Shown here one piece after another: positions 39,264-52,500 of a stretch of DNA of 64,000 nucleotides. Position 1 is the first letter of the stretch. Each line of letters opens with the position of its first letter. The notes beneath the pieces were generated by a model. It saw nothing but the letters and a program-made list of their open reading frames with translations, was not told where the DNA came from and did no database searches. The stretch is taken from positions 72,642,152 through 72,706,151 of the forward strand of contig NC_083597.1 of assembly GCF_020882245.1 (NCBI RefSeq), in the 5' to 3' direction. The position numbers were made by a program, and so were the translations under genes. Origin of the DNA: Rhopalosiphum padi. Taxonomy: Eukaryota; Arthropoda; Insecta; Hemiptera; Aphididae.

Positions 39264-40116
39264 TTAACGATTAGACTTGGCCACTCGCTCGAGTTCATCT
39301 TTTTTCTTGATAGCATAAGAATTCGAAGATCCCTGTAAAAACAAAAATAATTAACCAAATGTTCAAACAATCAAATTCAATAAAGTAATTTTTAAACTAA
39401 CCTTAGCAGCATTGATCAATTCGTCAGCTAAACATTCAGCAATTGTCTTGATATTTCTAAACGCAGCTTCTCGGGATCCCGTGCACAACAACCAAATGGC
39501 TTGGTTAACACGTCTCAATGGGGAAACGTCAACAGCTTGACGCCTGACTGTACCAGCCCTACCAATACGTGTGGAGTCTTCTCTTGGTCCACTGTTAATG
39601 ATGGCTTTAACAAGAACTTGTAACGGATTTTCACCAGATAACAGATAGATGATTTCAAAAGCGTGTTTAACAATGCGGACAGCCATCAGTTTCTTTCCAT
39701 TGTTACGTCCGTGCATCATTAAAGAGTTAGTCAAACGTTCAACGATGGGGCATTGAGCCTTACGGAAACGTTTAGCAGCATAACGACCAGCAGAGTGAGG
39801 AACATATTTGGCATACTTTTCTTTGACGGCAATGTAATCCTATAAAATTTAAATGTTCCAATTTTTAATGTCTACTTAATAATAACTTTAATGTGAATCA
39901 TATCCATACTAATAATAACAAATTACAATACATTAAATTGAAGTAGATAGGTAGTTAAATTAAATTTTATCATACTTGTAAAGACATATCAGAAACTTCA
40001 ACATCATCACAACTCCATCTGCCGAATAACTTCACTTCTGGTAAATCAGCTGCAATTTGTACGGGGGCTGAATCTACATTTGTTACGCCAACATCTCCCC
40101 AGTCTTCGTCAGCCAT
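39264..40116 (-). CDS. RpS5: 40S ribosomal protein S5 (uS7)
   Basis: Cytosolic small-subunit ribosomal protein near the mRNA exit/E site. Exons on the minus strand: 40116-39976, 39839-39402, 39332-39264, giving 215 aa in three in-frame exons, all GT/AG. Near-invariant family blocks are visible: KLFGRWSCDDVEVSDMSLQ, DYIAVKEKYAKYVPHSAGRY, QCPIVERLTNSLMMHGRNNG, and the C-terminal SSNSYAIKKKDELERVAKSN ending in Arg before the stop. A minus-strand acceptor TTTTAG lies 10 bases upstream of the ATG, implying a 5' untranslated exon whose likely donor is GGAG|GTAACT near 40494. It is divergent from the PINX1-like gene. Confidence 0.97.
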
Positions 40117-40493
40117 AATGATTCTAAAATTAAAAACAATTTAGAAAGTTAAAAAAACTAAGTGACAAACTGTCAATGTAACAAAATTATTTTGTTAATG
40201 AAAGTATGAGTAAATTAGGATGAGAAAAATTAAATATACGTTTTTATAAATGAAACGATTGTCACAGATCACATATTTATCTCTGAGAAGATACTTAATA
40301 TTTGATCAGCGTTACGACTAAAAGTCGATCAATAAAGCAACTTCTGGAGCAGAAATCATAATAGAATATAAGTTCAATCACTCAGCTGGACATGGATAAT
40401 TAAGCGTAAACAAGATTATTAAATTAACTAATATCTTAAATCTAGGGGATGGATACTATTAGTAGACGTTGAGTGAAAAATAAAACAAGTTAC

Positions 40494-40600
40494 CTCCTAA
40501 CAGTTCAAAAATTGGTGGAACTGATTCGTAATTAATAAAGCACACGATTTTAACTAAAGCAACAATAGGGAAGTTACGAAAAATTGGTAAGTTCGGATTC
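40494..40600 (-). other. Likely 5' untranslated exon of RpS5
   Basis: The donor TTAGGAG|GTAACTT on the minus strand at about 40494 pairs with the acceptor just upstream of the RpS5 start. A pyrimidine run CTTCCCTATT (minus strand, about 40565-40575) could be part of a terminal oligopyrimidine start as in other ribosomal protein genes. The start site itself is not shown by sequence alone. Confidence 0.35.
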
Positions 40601-41280
40601 AACAGATTTATAGTTTAAGTCGAGTTTTGAGGTTAGCCATGTGTAACTATAGTAGAACTTTTTTCGTAGTTACCGATTCGACAAAAAATTTAGCAGACTG
40701 GCGGAACCGACATCTATATTGTTTACTGAGACGTAATTATAAAAAAATTCTTACTTGGGTTTTCCTTGCTGATCAAATTGAAAATTTTCCGAATCCGGAA
40801 CGTCGGAACGCGGACGAGCTAAACAATAATTCCAAACGAAAGAGAGCGGTCGGGAAGACGGCGACGAAACACGGCGACGAGGCGATATCTCGACGACGCC
40901 GTGTTGGCAACACTGTGAATAGATACATCATGTTCACAGTATCGCCAATAGATCAGCAATAACCAAAGATAATTTAGATAGTTGTGGTTCTTTACATGCA
41001 GAGCTGCTACATCGAGATAAAGAATAAATATAACAGATAACAGATTAATTATTCTTTATCTCGATTTTCGATATCACGTATTCTCGTGTGCCGTGCGCTC
41101 GTGCTCAATTCACTTCGTAATTTGTGAATTTGATTCATGAATTGATGTTTGTCATATCTTAGGAGTTAGGACATAGTTCGTGGGGTACTGTGCATATCAA
41201 AAATTTGGGTATTACACCCGGGTTTCTCAGAAAAATTAAATATAATCATTTAATAGTTTTCTTTCATTAGAGTATTAGAC
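40601..41280. promoter_or_regulatory. Shared divergent intergenic region of RpS5 and the PINX1-like gene
   Basis: The two genes are transcribed away from each other from this interval of about 0.7 kb. It includes a short more GC-rich patch at 40790-40930 (which yields a chance 111-codon open frame) and an inverted-repeat-like pair of GAGATAAAGAATAA / TTATTCTTTATCTC phrases near 41012-41062. No specific factor site is claimed. Confidence 0.4.
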
Positions 41281-43937
41281 ATGTCTCTAGCAGAACCCAG
41301 AAAACGGCGAAAGAACGCTATACAAAGTATTAATTTGTCGGCCCCAAATCACTGGACAAATGGTAATTGTTGTTAAACGCTTTCCTTTTTCAATTTTTAC
41401 AAATCTTACCTGATATTACATTTTTCCGTTGCTTTTATTTTAAGATTTTATGAACCTCCGCGTTTTTATTACCTACATAATTCGATGTGTGTTTTTTTAA
41501 TCAGATGATTCAAAGTTTGGACAGCGGATGCTTGAAAAATTTGGTTGGTCTAAAGGATCTGGCCTTGGAAAAAATAAGCAAGGAATATCAGAAAACATAA
41601 GAGTTGAACACAAAGTGCACCCTACAGGTAATTGTATGTACAGGCTCGTTACAAAATAAAAATAGAAAATACATAACCACATAACTTCCAGGTCAATGTC
41701 ATTAATGAATGACTTTTCACTCAAATAATGCATGAATAAATTTTCTTCTATCATCACATACACTTAATTCACCAAAAATTTTAAATTGTGTTTACTTTTA
41801 TGAAAAATAAAGAAATATTTTTTATGTACACTAATGACCTTTTTTTTTAGTGTACTAGTGTATATCATTTAAGTTTTTATTGTACTAATACTTTCCCTTT
41901 AAAAAGGTACAGATTGTATGTTTTCTAAACAATGATTAACCAAACTAAGTCTTAATTTAACATATTCTACTAAATAATAAATTATTTCATTACTTAATTT
42001 AAATTACCAGTCTACAATATAGTATAATACATAAAAAAGTAATTAATAGGTATTTTTGTTTTTCTAAAAGTATGGTAAACGTATACCTAATATTAATTAA
42101 TTTATTATATTGTACTAGCAAATTTAAAAATTAAGTGTATTAGAAAATATTCTATTTTATTTTTCCAGTTATATGTATTTTTAAAATTTTACTGATGACT
42201 GTATTTTTATAGGACTAGGATTTATAGCAAATAATGCAGACGATTGGTTCAAAGCAGGTGAAGATTATTCACGCTTATTATCACAATTAACAGAAAAGTT
42301 TGACCAATACCAAGCACTATCAGAACCAAATAATGATACAACTTCTAAAAAATCACTTGTTGAAAATTCATTAAATTCAAGATCAAGAGTTCAGTAAGTA
42401 TTGAAACAAAAAATTAAAAATGGTTTAATTACAATATTTCTTATAATAATGATCAGACTTATCTGATTGTTGCGCCATTGATACAGCATTTTTTTCTGAA
42501 TATTTTTGTATTAATAGTGAGTTTTTGAAAAATCTGGACTTGTCTGGTTATTGTACTGGTATCTTAAATTGTCCTGCATATTTTGAACTTAATGTGCTCA
42601 AATATAAGTTATATTTTAGTAATTCTTAACTTAGCTTATTCAAATTCAGACATAATATTGCCAAGGTAACTCATCCACATTCACATAATGCACATTATAA
42701 AGAAAACATTAATATATCCGCCAAATATTTTAAAGAATGTTATATATTGGTTGCTATTCAAATATGTACATTACTTAAAATTAATATTCTGAATGCTTTA
42801 TTTATTTCATTTTATAATGTATACTTATAAAACTTTACTACTATACTTAAAAACTTTGACTGTAATGAACTCAAACTTTTCTTTCCCATTATAAACATTT
42901 TTGCTTATAGGGGAGTTTGTATATATTTATTCTAATTAAATTAAGTTTTATATGCATATTGATATTTTTGCATGAAATATATTATTAATTTATTGATTAT
43001 GTTTTTCAGTTACCACAAATTCACTAAGGGAAAAGATTTAACACAATATAAAAAAGAAGAATTGGCATGCATATTAGGAAAAGGTGTTAAAGATGATGAT
43101 GAAAGTTTAAATGGTTTAAATATGAAAGAATATTTTGAATCCAAAAAAGAACGTAAAAAATTAAAAATAGATAAACATGATACATCATCAAGTAATGAAG
43201 ATAATAACACTATGGAAGAAGCAATTTCTATTAAAGACAAAGCGGAAACTCAAACTGAAGAACAAGAAGTTAATACCATGCTACTAAAAAAAAATAAACG
43301 CAGAGCCAAACAGCTTAAAGATACTGAACTTATACCTCTGAATGCAGATGAAATTCAGTTTAAAAAAAAGAAAAAAAAAGAGAAAGAACTCATCTGTGAA
43401 AAAAATGATGACATTGAAGTGTCAAAAAAAAAAACCAAGAAAAATAAATTAACTACCAACGAGAATTTAGATGAAATATCTAAAGAAGATGACAACAAAA
43501 CATTAGTAAAAAATGATGTTGATGAACAAAACTCGGAATTGGTTTTGACGCATAAATATCAAAATTTAGTTGATCTCTTAATAGAGAACAGTTCTGCAGG
43601 TACTAAATTTTGTAAGGATTCACCAAATCCTTTGTTCCAAAAAAAAATGAAAAAGTTTGCTGATAGTGTCGCTCATCAATGCTCAACCACAGTTAATTCT
43701 ACTGAAATAAAATCTTCAAAAAAAGAAACGACTCTTAATCCAATAACTTTGAATCCGGATGCTGAAAATTTTATTAAAGACTTTGAAGAACAGAAATCCA
43801 AATCTCTTGAGATTATAGCTAAACGTCAACAATTGGCAAAATACGTAAATGAAAAATCTATGTTTATTGCTAATCACGGGGATGTGTTATTCTTTGGTAG
43901 TAATATAAATGATATCAAAGGCTATGGTGAATGGTAA
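41281..43937 (+). CDS. PINX1: PINX1-like G-patch protein
   Basis: Nucleolar G-patch protein; in yeast and vertebrates the family (Gno1/PinX1) acts in rRNA/snoRNA processing through the Prp43/DHX15 helicase, and vertebrate PinX1 also inhibits telomerase. Exons: 41281-41362, 41505-41627, 42213-42393, 43010-43937; 437 aa, all junctions in frame. Motifs: the short basic N-terminus ending NHWTNDDSKFGQ, then the G-patch RMLEKFGWSKGSGLGKNKQG (about aa 34-55), GLGFIANNADDWF, and RVHYHKFTKGKDLTQYKKEE, which matches the vertebrate PinX1 segment at the same place. The rest is Lys/Glu-rich and probably disordered, with several nuclear-localisation-like KKKKK runs. The C-terminal FFGSNINDIKGYGEW has no assigned function. 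Confidence 0.93.
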
Positions 43938-44849
43938 ATTAAATTTTATAATAAATATCAATATTCTTCAATATTTATTCTGTTAATTATTTCAGAAGTT
44001 ATTACAAATAAAAGTATAATAATAATGCTATAATATTTCTATGTTATATCTTATAAGTTATAAGTAATAGTTAGAGACACTATCTATTAAAATGTGATTT
44101 GCCATAAAAAAAAATATGGAATATTTATTTCAAAAATTTAAAAATAATATAATTAACTCTTGATTAATGCAGAAAAAACTGCATACTTGTTATGTAAAAG
44201 ACCTAGATGTTACTAGAGGCGGTTTAACTATGCTCTTTTTCTATTCGAGCTTAGTAGCAATTTTTATTTTATTTGTGTTGTCTCTGTCTTACATACATCA
44301 TAGCAAATTAGTATTCAGCAAAACATTTTATGTTATTAGCTTTATTAATATTGGAGTCAATTTACCTATTATAAAACTTAAAAGTAAGAATATTATCTAG
44401 GATATCTAATATGATATTATTAATAAAAAATATATGATAATATGTTCTAGATAATATTCTTACCTTTAAGTTTGATATAATTAGTAAATTTACTCTAATA
44501 TTAAAGCTAACAACATAAAATAGATTTTCTGAACATACATTTGCTATGATATAGGTATGTAAGATGAAGACATTATTTGGGAGTATGGCATCTTCTTAAA
44601 AAATTTAAATAACTCAAGATATAGTGTAATATTGGATATCAAAGTTTTAATTAGCATAATTACGAAAATTACATATAAGTATGATATTCTCATAATTGTA
44701 GACACACATTTTAAGAAAATGTTATCTATAAAAAAAATATAATTATATTTAATTTTCCAACTGTAGAGTAACTAACATAATATGTAATTCAATATCATAA
44801 TCGAGCTATAGGTGTTAGACAAATAGAAAAATTAGACATTACATAGGTA
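43938..44849. other. Intergenic interval between the PINX1-like gene and the gustatory receptor
   Basis: 3' untranslated region of the PINX1-like gene (candidate poly(A) signals near 43950 and 44007), then the inverted-repeat element at 44276-44575. No gene seen. Confidence 0.5.
44276..44575. repeat. Large imperfect inverted repeat (foldback)
   Basis: Two arms of about 125 bp (44276-44401 and 44449-44575) are complementary at most positions, with a central loop of about 48 bp. Anchors: the left arm ends GTAAGAATATTATCTAG and the right arm begins CTAGATAATATTCTTAC; the outer ends are TCTGTCTTACATAC and, inverted, CATCTTACATACC. Probably a MITE of the foldback type; the outer left text is shared with the fragments at 3.4 and 6.2 kb. 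A transcript through it would fold into a long hairpin. Confidence 0.75.
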
Positions 44850-47800
44850 TTATTTTATTGTATTGTTATTGTAATAATTCCAATTGTAATATAAAGGCTT
44901 TGAATTTCCTTTTTGGTCTCTAAATTGTATTAATACTAACACGTATGTAGCTAAAACAGAACAGACCTATAAAAAAATATAAATATTTTCATTAAATACA
45001 TGCTAATGTAACTTATGCTGAGTTATTGTTGACAATTACGTTTAATTTTTAATTTATTAATGTTCATTTAACTTACACATCTTATGAGACTCATGTTGAA
45101 TATAATAAAATCTCCAATTGACGCGTACACATTTCTAGCATTTGCTCGTACATAAAAAATGTTTACCTAAATAGATAAAAATGTGTAGTTTTAAAACTGT
45201 TTTATACACGGGTAATTAGTAGGTATATAGGCACAGAATAAGGTATGTAATATCATATAATAAGAAGATAAAAGAAACTAACCGCTTTTCTAATTTCCAT
45301 GTTATTGTTATATCTATTGCGAAGCTTTAGTTTTTCTAGACTTGCCAATATTCTTTTTGACTAAAAAAGAAATAACAACAATTATTTTACTTTTTTGATA
45401 TTCAGTTTTAAATTGTTAAATTATAAATTATAATTTTTTGTTCAAATTTATAATTTTAGTTTGCTGAAACCTGAAAACACATTTAGGTGAATTTTTGGCG
45501 GATCATAGGTGTTTAAGTTTATTGAATAATTTTAATAGGTAGCAATTATATTTTAAGAAAAATATAATATTTTAATATGAACATATTAAAACATACTAAA
45601 AAATGATTCGCGCTAAATCTCAGACGTGTTAGTGTTAAAGTAATGAAGAATATATTTTGGACTAATTTAAATAAAGTTAGGTAGTTATATTTAACTGATT
45701 AAAAATATGTATGACTTGAGTTCAAACAGGACTGTCAATAGAAACATTACATTATTATGTTGCTAAAGGTAGGTTAAAATATTGTATTTTATCGTTAATT
45801 CTTACGTTAAACTAATTAAAAAATTATAAGTAAGATTAGGTTATTGTATTATTATATTAAAATGTTATATTATTTATGGATGGATAGAAATTTTAATGAT
45901 ACAGTATTGATGTAAATATATAATCAAAACTTGTTATTTTTTTACGTCATTAATATTATTTTTTATAAATTCTGAATTCAAGGACGCAAATAATCGGGAT
46001 CAGTGTCGGATCCAGGATTTAATTTTTTTTAGGGGGGGGCATAGTCCAAAACGCAAATTTTAAATTTTTTCAGTAATTATACATTTGTAATACATACAAA
46101 TAGACAATAATTTTAAATGTGTATTTAACTTATCCCAATGGCGGGGGGGACGAGGACCTTCGGGCCCTCCTTAAATTCGCCACTGATCGGGACACAATTA
46201 GTAAGTCACTAATCACAACTTTTATATCGGGGACGCAATTGTTCTTATGTAGCCAATATAATATGATAATATTACTTAACTATTAATTATATAATAATAG
46301 TAAATCGCCAATGAAAATACGATTTCTTTTCTAGTACCCTACTGGTAAAATTCTACGTTCATGATGTGCTCTATTTAATTGAACAAGTTTAATAAATTAT
46401 TGTTTATTAGTAGGTAGGTAACTGATAAATTTGAATAGACGCTACAGTAATAATAACCAATTGGCTAATAAGTAATAGGTAATTATTATTATATAATTTA
46501 ATTTATTGTTTATTCTAGACAAATTTTCATGCATAGGTATTGTAGGTGGTATTTAGGTTGTAAAACGTAATTCAACTAGACTTTAAATTATATCTACAAC
46601 CAAGAAAAAAAGTTCACAGATCTGACTCTTTTGTCTTACGTTTAGATATATGTAAATATAAATGTTATTATTATTTTATTATAATTTGCGAATTTGAAAA
46701 CATTGATAAGTACCTATTTGAAAACCTGGAAACTCATAGGTACAATAGGTATATTATAATTTCGAAATACATACGGCCTTATTGTACCTAGCTTGTATTT
46801 CTACATTTTCTAAGAATTTTATTAATACAATATTCATAAAATGAATATAGGTAAATTAAACATTAAAGACGCGTAGTTTTACTGATTAAGACCCATTTTT
46901 ATTTAGTTATGTACACATTGCTTTTAAAAAAGCTACACTGGCAGACGAAAGATGCAGTGATTTAATTAAAATGTTGCAAATGCAGTATTATAATCAGGGC
47001 TCCGGACTTATAGCACTTAAAATCTTTAAAATAAGCGGTTAAAAACATCATTATACGGACTCAAATAAGCATTTAAAAAACTTAAATTTGAGCAAAAATA
47101 TTTAATCAAAAAACCAAACATTCTTTTTATATGATATAGTAGGTACTAGACATAACTTGTAACTGTGCTAAAAATAATATAATTAGACTACAAAAAATAT
47201 TGAAACAAAATAACTAGGAAAAGTTTCTAACTAATAAAAAGTCAAAAAAATCAAAATAAATCTTTATATTATGAAAAAATGTAACTTCACTTTCAAGACA
47301 TTTTGCCTTATTGTTAATAGATTTTCCGAGGGATTTTTTGAAAAAAAAACATGAAAATTAGAAAAACTGGTCAAAAAAGCAAAAGAAAAACTGGGAAAAA
47401 GCATATTTTTAAAAAATCGTTGAAAAAAGCAAAAAAAGCATTTTCAAATTTTAAAATTGAACGTGTTTTAACATGACATACACTTCCATAGCACTCTGAT
47501 ACATTTTAAGTCAATTCATAAAAATAAGCAAATGCTTTAAGTCCCGAGCCCTGATTATAAATATATACAGATAACTGCGGCTATAACACCCAAACATTAT
47601 TTTGATAGATATTATGTTATAATTCTAAACGGTAGAAACATTTAAGTTTGTATGTTTTTAAACATTAGTTATGCTGCTATTTATCTTGTTATAAATTAAT
47701 AATTAATTGATGATAGGTAGATATAGGTAAACCCGTTTAATGTTATATTTTATATTTAGTTCAGAATAATTATAGTCTTAGCTTTTAACTTAATAATACT

Positions 47801-49509
47801 TTTTCGATACAATTTATTTTAAAATTTTGGTGACTCTTTTACACACACCACACATTGTTGTATTAGAGACATTTGTAGAACAGGTGAGGGGGATTTATTG
47901 TTCACTGTAACATAACAAAAATTAGCAACACCAAAACTGTGAATGGACCCGGACAATAATGTATCTATTTGCGTGGATACGGTAATAATATATAATACAG
48001 GTAGTAGGTACCTACCTCGCCGGACAGGTGGTCGCCAACCGTACACGTGCACGACGTGTGCACCACGAATATGAACAGCTCGCCGAAGTGCTGGACCAGC
48101 AGATAGGGCATGACCGAGGCCATCGGTCCGTCCAGCGAGGACACCAACTCCAGCAGCCGGAACATGACCATGATGACGCGGACGATGTTGTAGGCCCACT
48201 GCAAGAGCATCTCGGGCGCGTAGGCCCTGTTCACGTGGCCGGCAAGGGTGCACAGCTCGTCGTAGACGCTGGCCAACCTGGTCAGCGACCGGCCCGCGGA
48301 CGCCGGGTCGCGGGCCACGTCCAGCGCCTCGACCATGTCGTTGACGCGGCCGAACCCGCGGGCCAGCACGTAGTACTGCACGAACACCAGCACGTAGACG
48401 ACCATCTGGCCCATGCCGTTGAACCAGTACGCGGTCACCACGGCCGGCGGCACCATCTGCATGTAGAACTGCGATAGCGAGGCGTACGCGGCCAGAGACG
48501 CGGGCGCGGCGTACCAGACCGCCCGGGACAGACCCCGGTGGTCGGCCGGCGGCGCGTCCCGGGTGTCGTCCAGGAACCGGAGCGTTCGCTCGGCGCCAGC
48601 CAGCCCGGCGATCTTGTGCCACCGCCCGTAGAACATGGAGCACATCACGTTAGACGATGGGCCCACGTTCCGGTTGAACAACTCGATCAGCGCGAAACAG
48701 TACGACTCCTCGAAGCACTTCCTGAACGAGCCGGCCACATACCGCACGCTCTCCACGTAGTTGTAATGCATCACGTATGCGTTCAGACACGCGTACAGCG
48801 TCCATACCGGTATCAGCCGCTTGTCGAACGAATACCGGTATTCGCCTGCACACGACAACCGCATAGTATAAATAGCTGTGTAGTTTTGTGAAAAATATAC
48901 TTAGACGGGTAACTAGAACTATACATTTTAGTGCATTTTACAGTAAAACATTTTTATTATTGATTTGTTGCCAACTGTTAGCTTATATAGATATCGCCCT
49001 TGCTAATACCGTGATTTAATCATATAAAATATATCAAATTATAACTACACGGATATCATATAATTATATAAACAATATAATATAATAGTAAATTATAGTA
49101 AATTCCCTATAGTAAATTAGGTACCTACTAATATTGAATAATATAATTTGAATATTGTGCTTTGTTTCAGCTGATCTAGAGTTTTTTCAAGCTCGAACTA
49201 TACCTACCTATTATTTTTTTTATCATTATTTATTTTATTCTAATATTAGCAGCGTTATTTTATAGCTACAGTCTATCTGTCCACCAGTTACTATAATGTA
49301 TAATCGTACCGAAGATAACTAATTCATAATAAAATATTAATACATAATTAATATGATTAATGTTATTGAATACCGGCTAAATGTCCAATGTTTCCATCGA
49401 GGTCGAAACCTTCTTTTATTTTTCTGCGAGTGTATGGAAATCCAAAACATATGGCGGTCACGTGGGCCACCCTTAAGTATCTGTAACTGTCGTAGTTATT
49501 AATTTTCAT
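44850..49509 (-). CDS. Gustatory receptor (7tm_7), first of the cluster
   Basis: Seven-transmembrane chemoreceptor of the insect Gr family, expected in the plasma membrane of taste neurons. Exons on the minus strand: 49509-49374, 48845-48016, 45360-45283, 45166-45077, 44966-44850; 416 aa. The start MKINNYDSYRYLRVAH opens a 136-bp exon in phase 1. The 830-bp exon carries most of the transmembrane part (SFRKCFEESYCFALIEL, QYYVLARGFGRV, NIVRVIMVMF). Three short exons follow at phase-0 introns, and the last contains TYVLVLIQF, the TYhhhhhQF signature of Grs. The three C-terminal phase-0 introns are also typical of Grs. Exon 2 is GC-rich while the other exons are AT-rich. The same exon lengths (136, about 820-830, 78, 90 bp) recur in the neighbouring gene. 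Ligand unknown. Confidence 0.88.
46001..46185. mobile_element. hAT-type MITE, CAGTGGCG family, in Gr intron 2
   Basis: A 185-bp element from CAGTGTCGGATCC to AATTCGCCACTG, flanked by ATCGGGAT (45993-46000) and ATCGGGAC (46186-46193), a 7/8 target duplication. GGGGGGG blocks lie inside the left end. It sits in the large intron of the gustatory receptor. Confidence 0.85.
46995..47553. mobile_element. hAT-type MITE with CAGGGCTCSGGACTT ends, in Gr intron 2
   Basis: A 559-bp element whose left end CAGGGCTCCGGACTTATAGC pairs with the reverse complement of its right end (CAGGGCTCGGGACTTAAAGC). Flanking 8-mers ATTATAAT (46987-46994) and ATTATAAA (47554-47561) match at seven positions. The interior is A-rich and non-coding. 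Confidence 0.88.
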
Positions 49510-52500
49510 TTTCGACATTAAGACTTAATGAAAATAATAATAAAAAAATCATGCATAAGAAAAAACGATATATTTTAAATTATATATTACAATAATATTG
49601 TTGTAGTGCTTCTACAATAAGTCGAATACGGAATAAGTAGATATATGATGTGTATATTGTACCTAAGCTATTCTTCTATTTGTAGTATATAATATATAAT
49701 TATAGCTAAACGTTTTGTCATTCATCATGACTAAATGTGCTGTAAAGACATAAAAGTCAGCTATTTTATTATATTATATACAAAGCAATTTTTTTAAGTG
49801 TATATTATTATATTGCGACGAGACTACTGTGACAAAAAAATAATAAAATAAAACGGATATCAAAATCATTCAAATAAAATCTGTTTTTTATAATATAGGT
49901 TTTGCACATTTCATTTAATTCGATTATTTTTAAATACCTATATTAATCGTGTATTCGCGTTTAGTTTGTTTTAATAATATATGATATGTATTTTTAGGGT
50001 TTGATTAACATATCATTTCATATTATATAATTTTTTATATTAGTATATAAAAAATATGATATAAATTGTATATTAAAATTATAAAGCTTTTTTTCAAGAA
50101 GTATAAGAATTTAACCCTATAAGTTGTAGGTATCTAAGTACTTTATTGATTAGAACCTTTATAAACTAATCATAAACAAAATGGTATTATAAATTATAAT
50201 ATTAGGAAGGTACTACTCGCACAGTCACTAATGTAAAATTAATATTCGTTGATTTAATTTATTAGTTGATTATATATTGACAATTTTTTCAAATCGATTT
50301 TAGGTTTAAAAATAATAATAAACTACAATAAATTGTTAATTTATAAAGCTTTTATAAGATCAGTGTGGCCGGTGTGAATTTATTGTATCCAGATATGGGG
50401 CTCCGCAAAACCTTCAAATCTGAGAACTATCCAAGTTTTTCAGTTCATATGTTCATACTCCATGGTACATCAAAAATGACAATCTTTATAACGACCTAAA
50501 AATCCCAACACTATCTCAATAGACTAAATCTCACTTCCTCTCATTCCATTCAAAGAATCAAAGCTAATCCATCATAAAAATCCACTAATAAATCGACTAT
50601 CTTCCCGTGTAATTTCTGACAATCCGCATAGGAGATTGAAACGGTCTTGGCCTAGAGAACTACTAGGTATTATATTTGATTTGTCAAGTAGTGCTACTGA
50701 GTTCCTTCCCACTTTGTATTGTACCGTTATTTTAAAAATTACTTATGGTACGAACATTGTTGTATAGATTGTAATTACGCTTTTTAATAATAAAAAAAAG
50801 GATACCATGTTTATAATTTTATTATTACTAAATAACAATACATCATACTTGTGATTGTAAAAAAATTAACCCAAATTTGAAATTAATATAGTAGGTATTA
50901 TAGTGGTGACGTAGCAATTACTAATCATTGGATTTTCATATAATAACAAAGAGTTGTGTTCAAAAATGTTTTATTATAAATAATAAATTTTACTAAACTT
51001 AATATTACACAATATAACGAGTAGATATTGAACAAATCGCATTATAGTATATTAATACACTATAATATACATTATAAGTGGAGCTACAGCTGTCATACGT
51101 ATAGTCTAAATGACAATTTATTGGATTTTTAAACATTATAAAAAAATAATTCTGGTATATGGTTATATTTTTAGTACGTCGGTCAATATAATATATGCAT
51201 TTGACAATATACCTACCTATACGTATATTATAAATCATATCATCAATTTTAAGTAATAATCAAAAAAAGTATACTTTAGGTCGAATAATACTATAAACTG
51301 TGTATTTGAGATATATTTGGGTGTATTCAAAAAGGGTCTTTAAAAAGCACTAGAAACTTTAGAATTTGTTTTAGCCATATCAAAGTTTCTGTGATAAGAT
51401 TTGAAGTCCCTTTATTTTATTTAAACTTTTTGTTCCTATATGGCTATATACTCGTATATAATCTCATCAAACTGGGGCTCAGTTTACTCCATTCCTACTA
51501 TTTTTTTATAAGTTGTTATAATTGATTATGCAGATAATTATAATATAATATACATATTTAATTCTTTATTATCTGATATTATAGACATATGAGCTTAGTT
51601 TGTTTTTTCTCTCTTGAAAGATTTTAAGAATAATACACATCCTTTGTTTAAATGAAAATCGCTGATTACGAATATTAATCAGAACTGCAATAAACGTATA
51701 AGTTTATAATGTTTATTTATTCATATATATAGGTACAATGATTGAATGATCACTGATCAGTAAGTTATGTTAGGTATCGTTATTTTTGAATACTGCAGCC
51801 GAGTAGGTTATTTACTCATAAACATTATATTATATTATAATATCAATATGTATACGCGAAACACCATTTTTTTTGGATATCACAAATTATACTTTTTATT
51901 TTTACGGTTTTGGTTGTTCTAACTATAGGCGTGTTCAGATATTTTACATAGAGGATACAAACTGTTACGTGCCCAGAGGGGATAAGGGGCTTTAGCCTCC
52001 CTTTTTGACCATTTTTCGTTATTCAGTATTCTTAAAACCGTCATGACTTTGATCTTATATCTAATATGCGTAATGCGTATTATAATATATAAGTATTTAT
52101 CAAAAATATTTTTTGTTGATGAATTCCAAAAAATACTTACCTATTTATATTAAAAATATGTTTGATTATAATCGATGACATAACCTTATTTTGATATCGT
52201 TTGATTATTAATACTAAAATACATATTATGATTTATTTCATGTGGAAATCAAACTATAAGTTTTACTTATGGCCGACATTGATCATTTTAATTTTTAATT
52301 TACATAAACTTTTATAATAATAATTGCGAATTTTAAAATATTTTCACATTGTACATGGAAAATACAGCTCAAAGAGTAAATATTTTAAGTGATTTATGAA
52401 GTATAGTTTAAAAGTTGTATTATACTTACACATACAATTATATTCTTGACTCATATCTACGTGTTGTCCGTAGACACTATTTATGTGATGGTACGCTACA

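Noticed and set aside
40627..40962. 111-codon open frame between RpS5 and the PINX1-like gene
   Set aside because: No recognised domain, sits in the divergent promoter interval, Arg/Lys-rich end is from a GC-rich patch; no supporting splice or homologue evidence.
44167..44400. 77-codon open frame overlapping the foldback
   Set aside because: Coincides with one arm of an inverted repeat and has no domain.
47819..48643. 274-codon minus-strand frame and the plus-strand frames at 48028-48477 and 48538-48891
   Set aside because: Shadow frames of the GC-rich gustatory receptor exon 2; the receptor frame has splice-compatible neighbours and family motifs.
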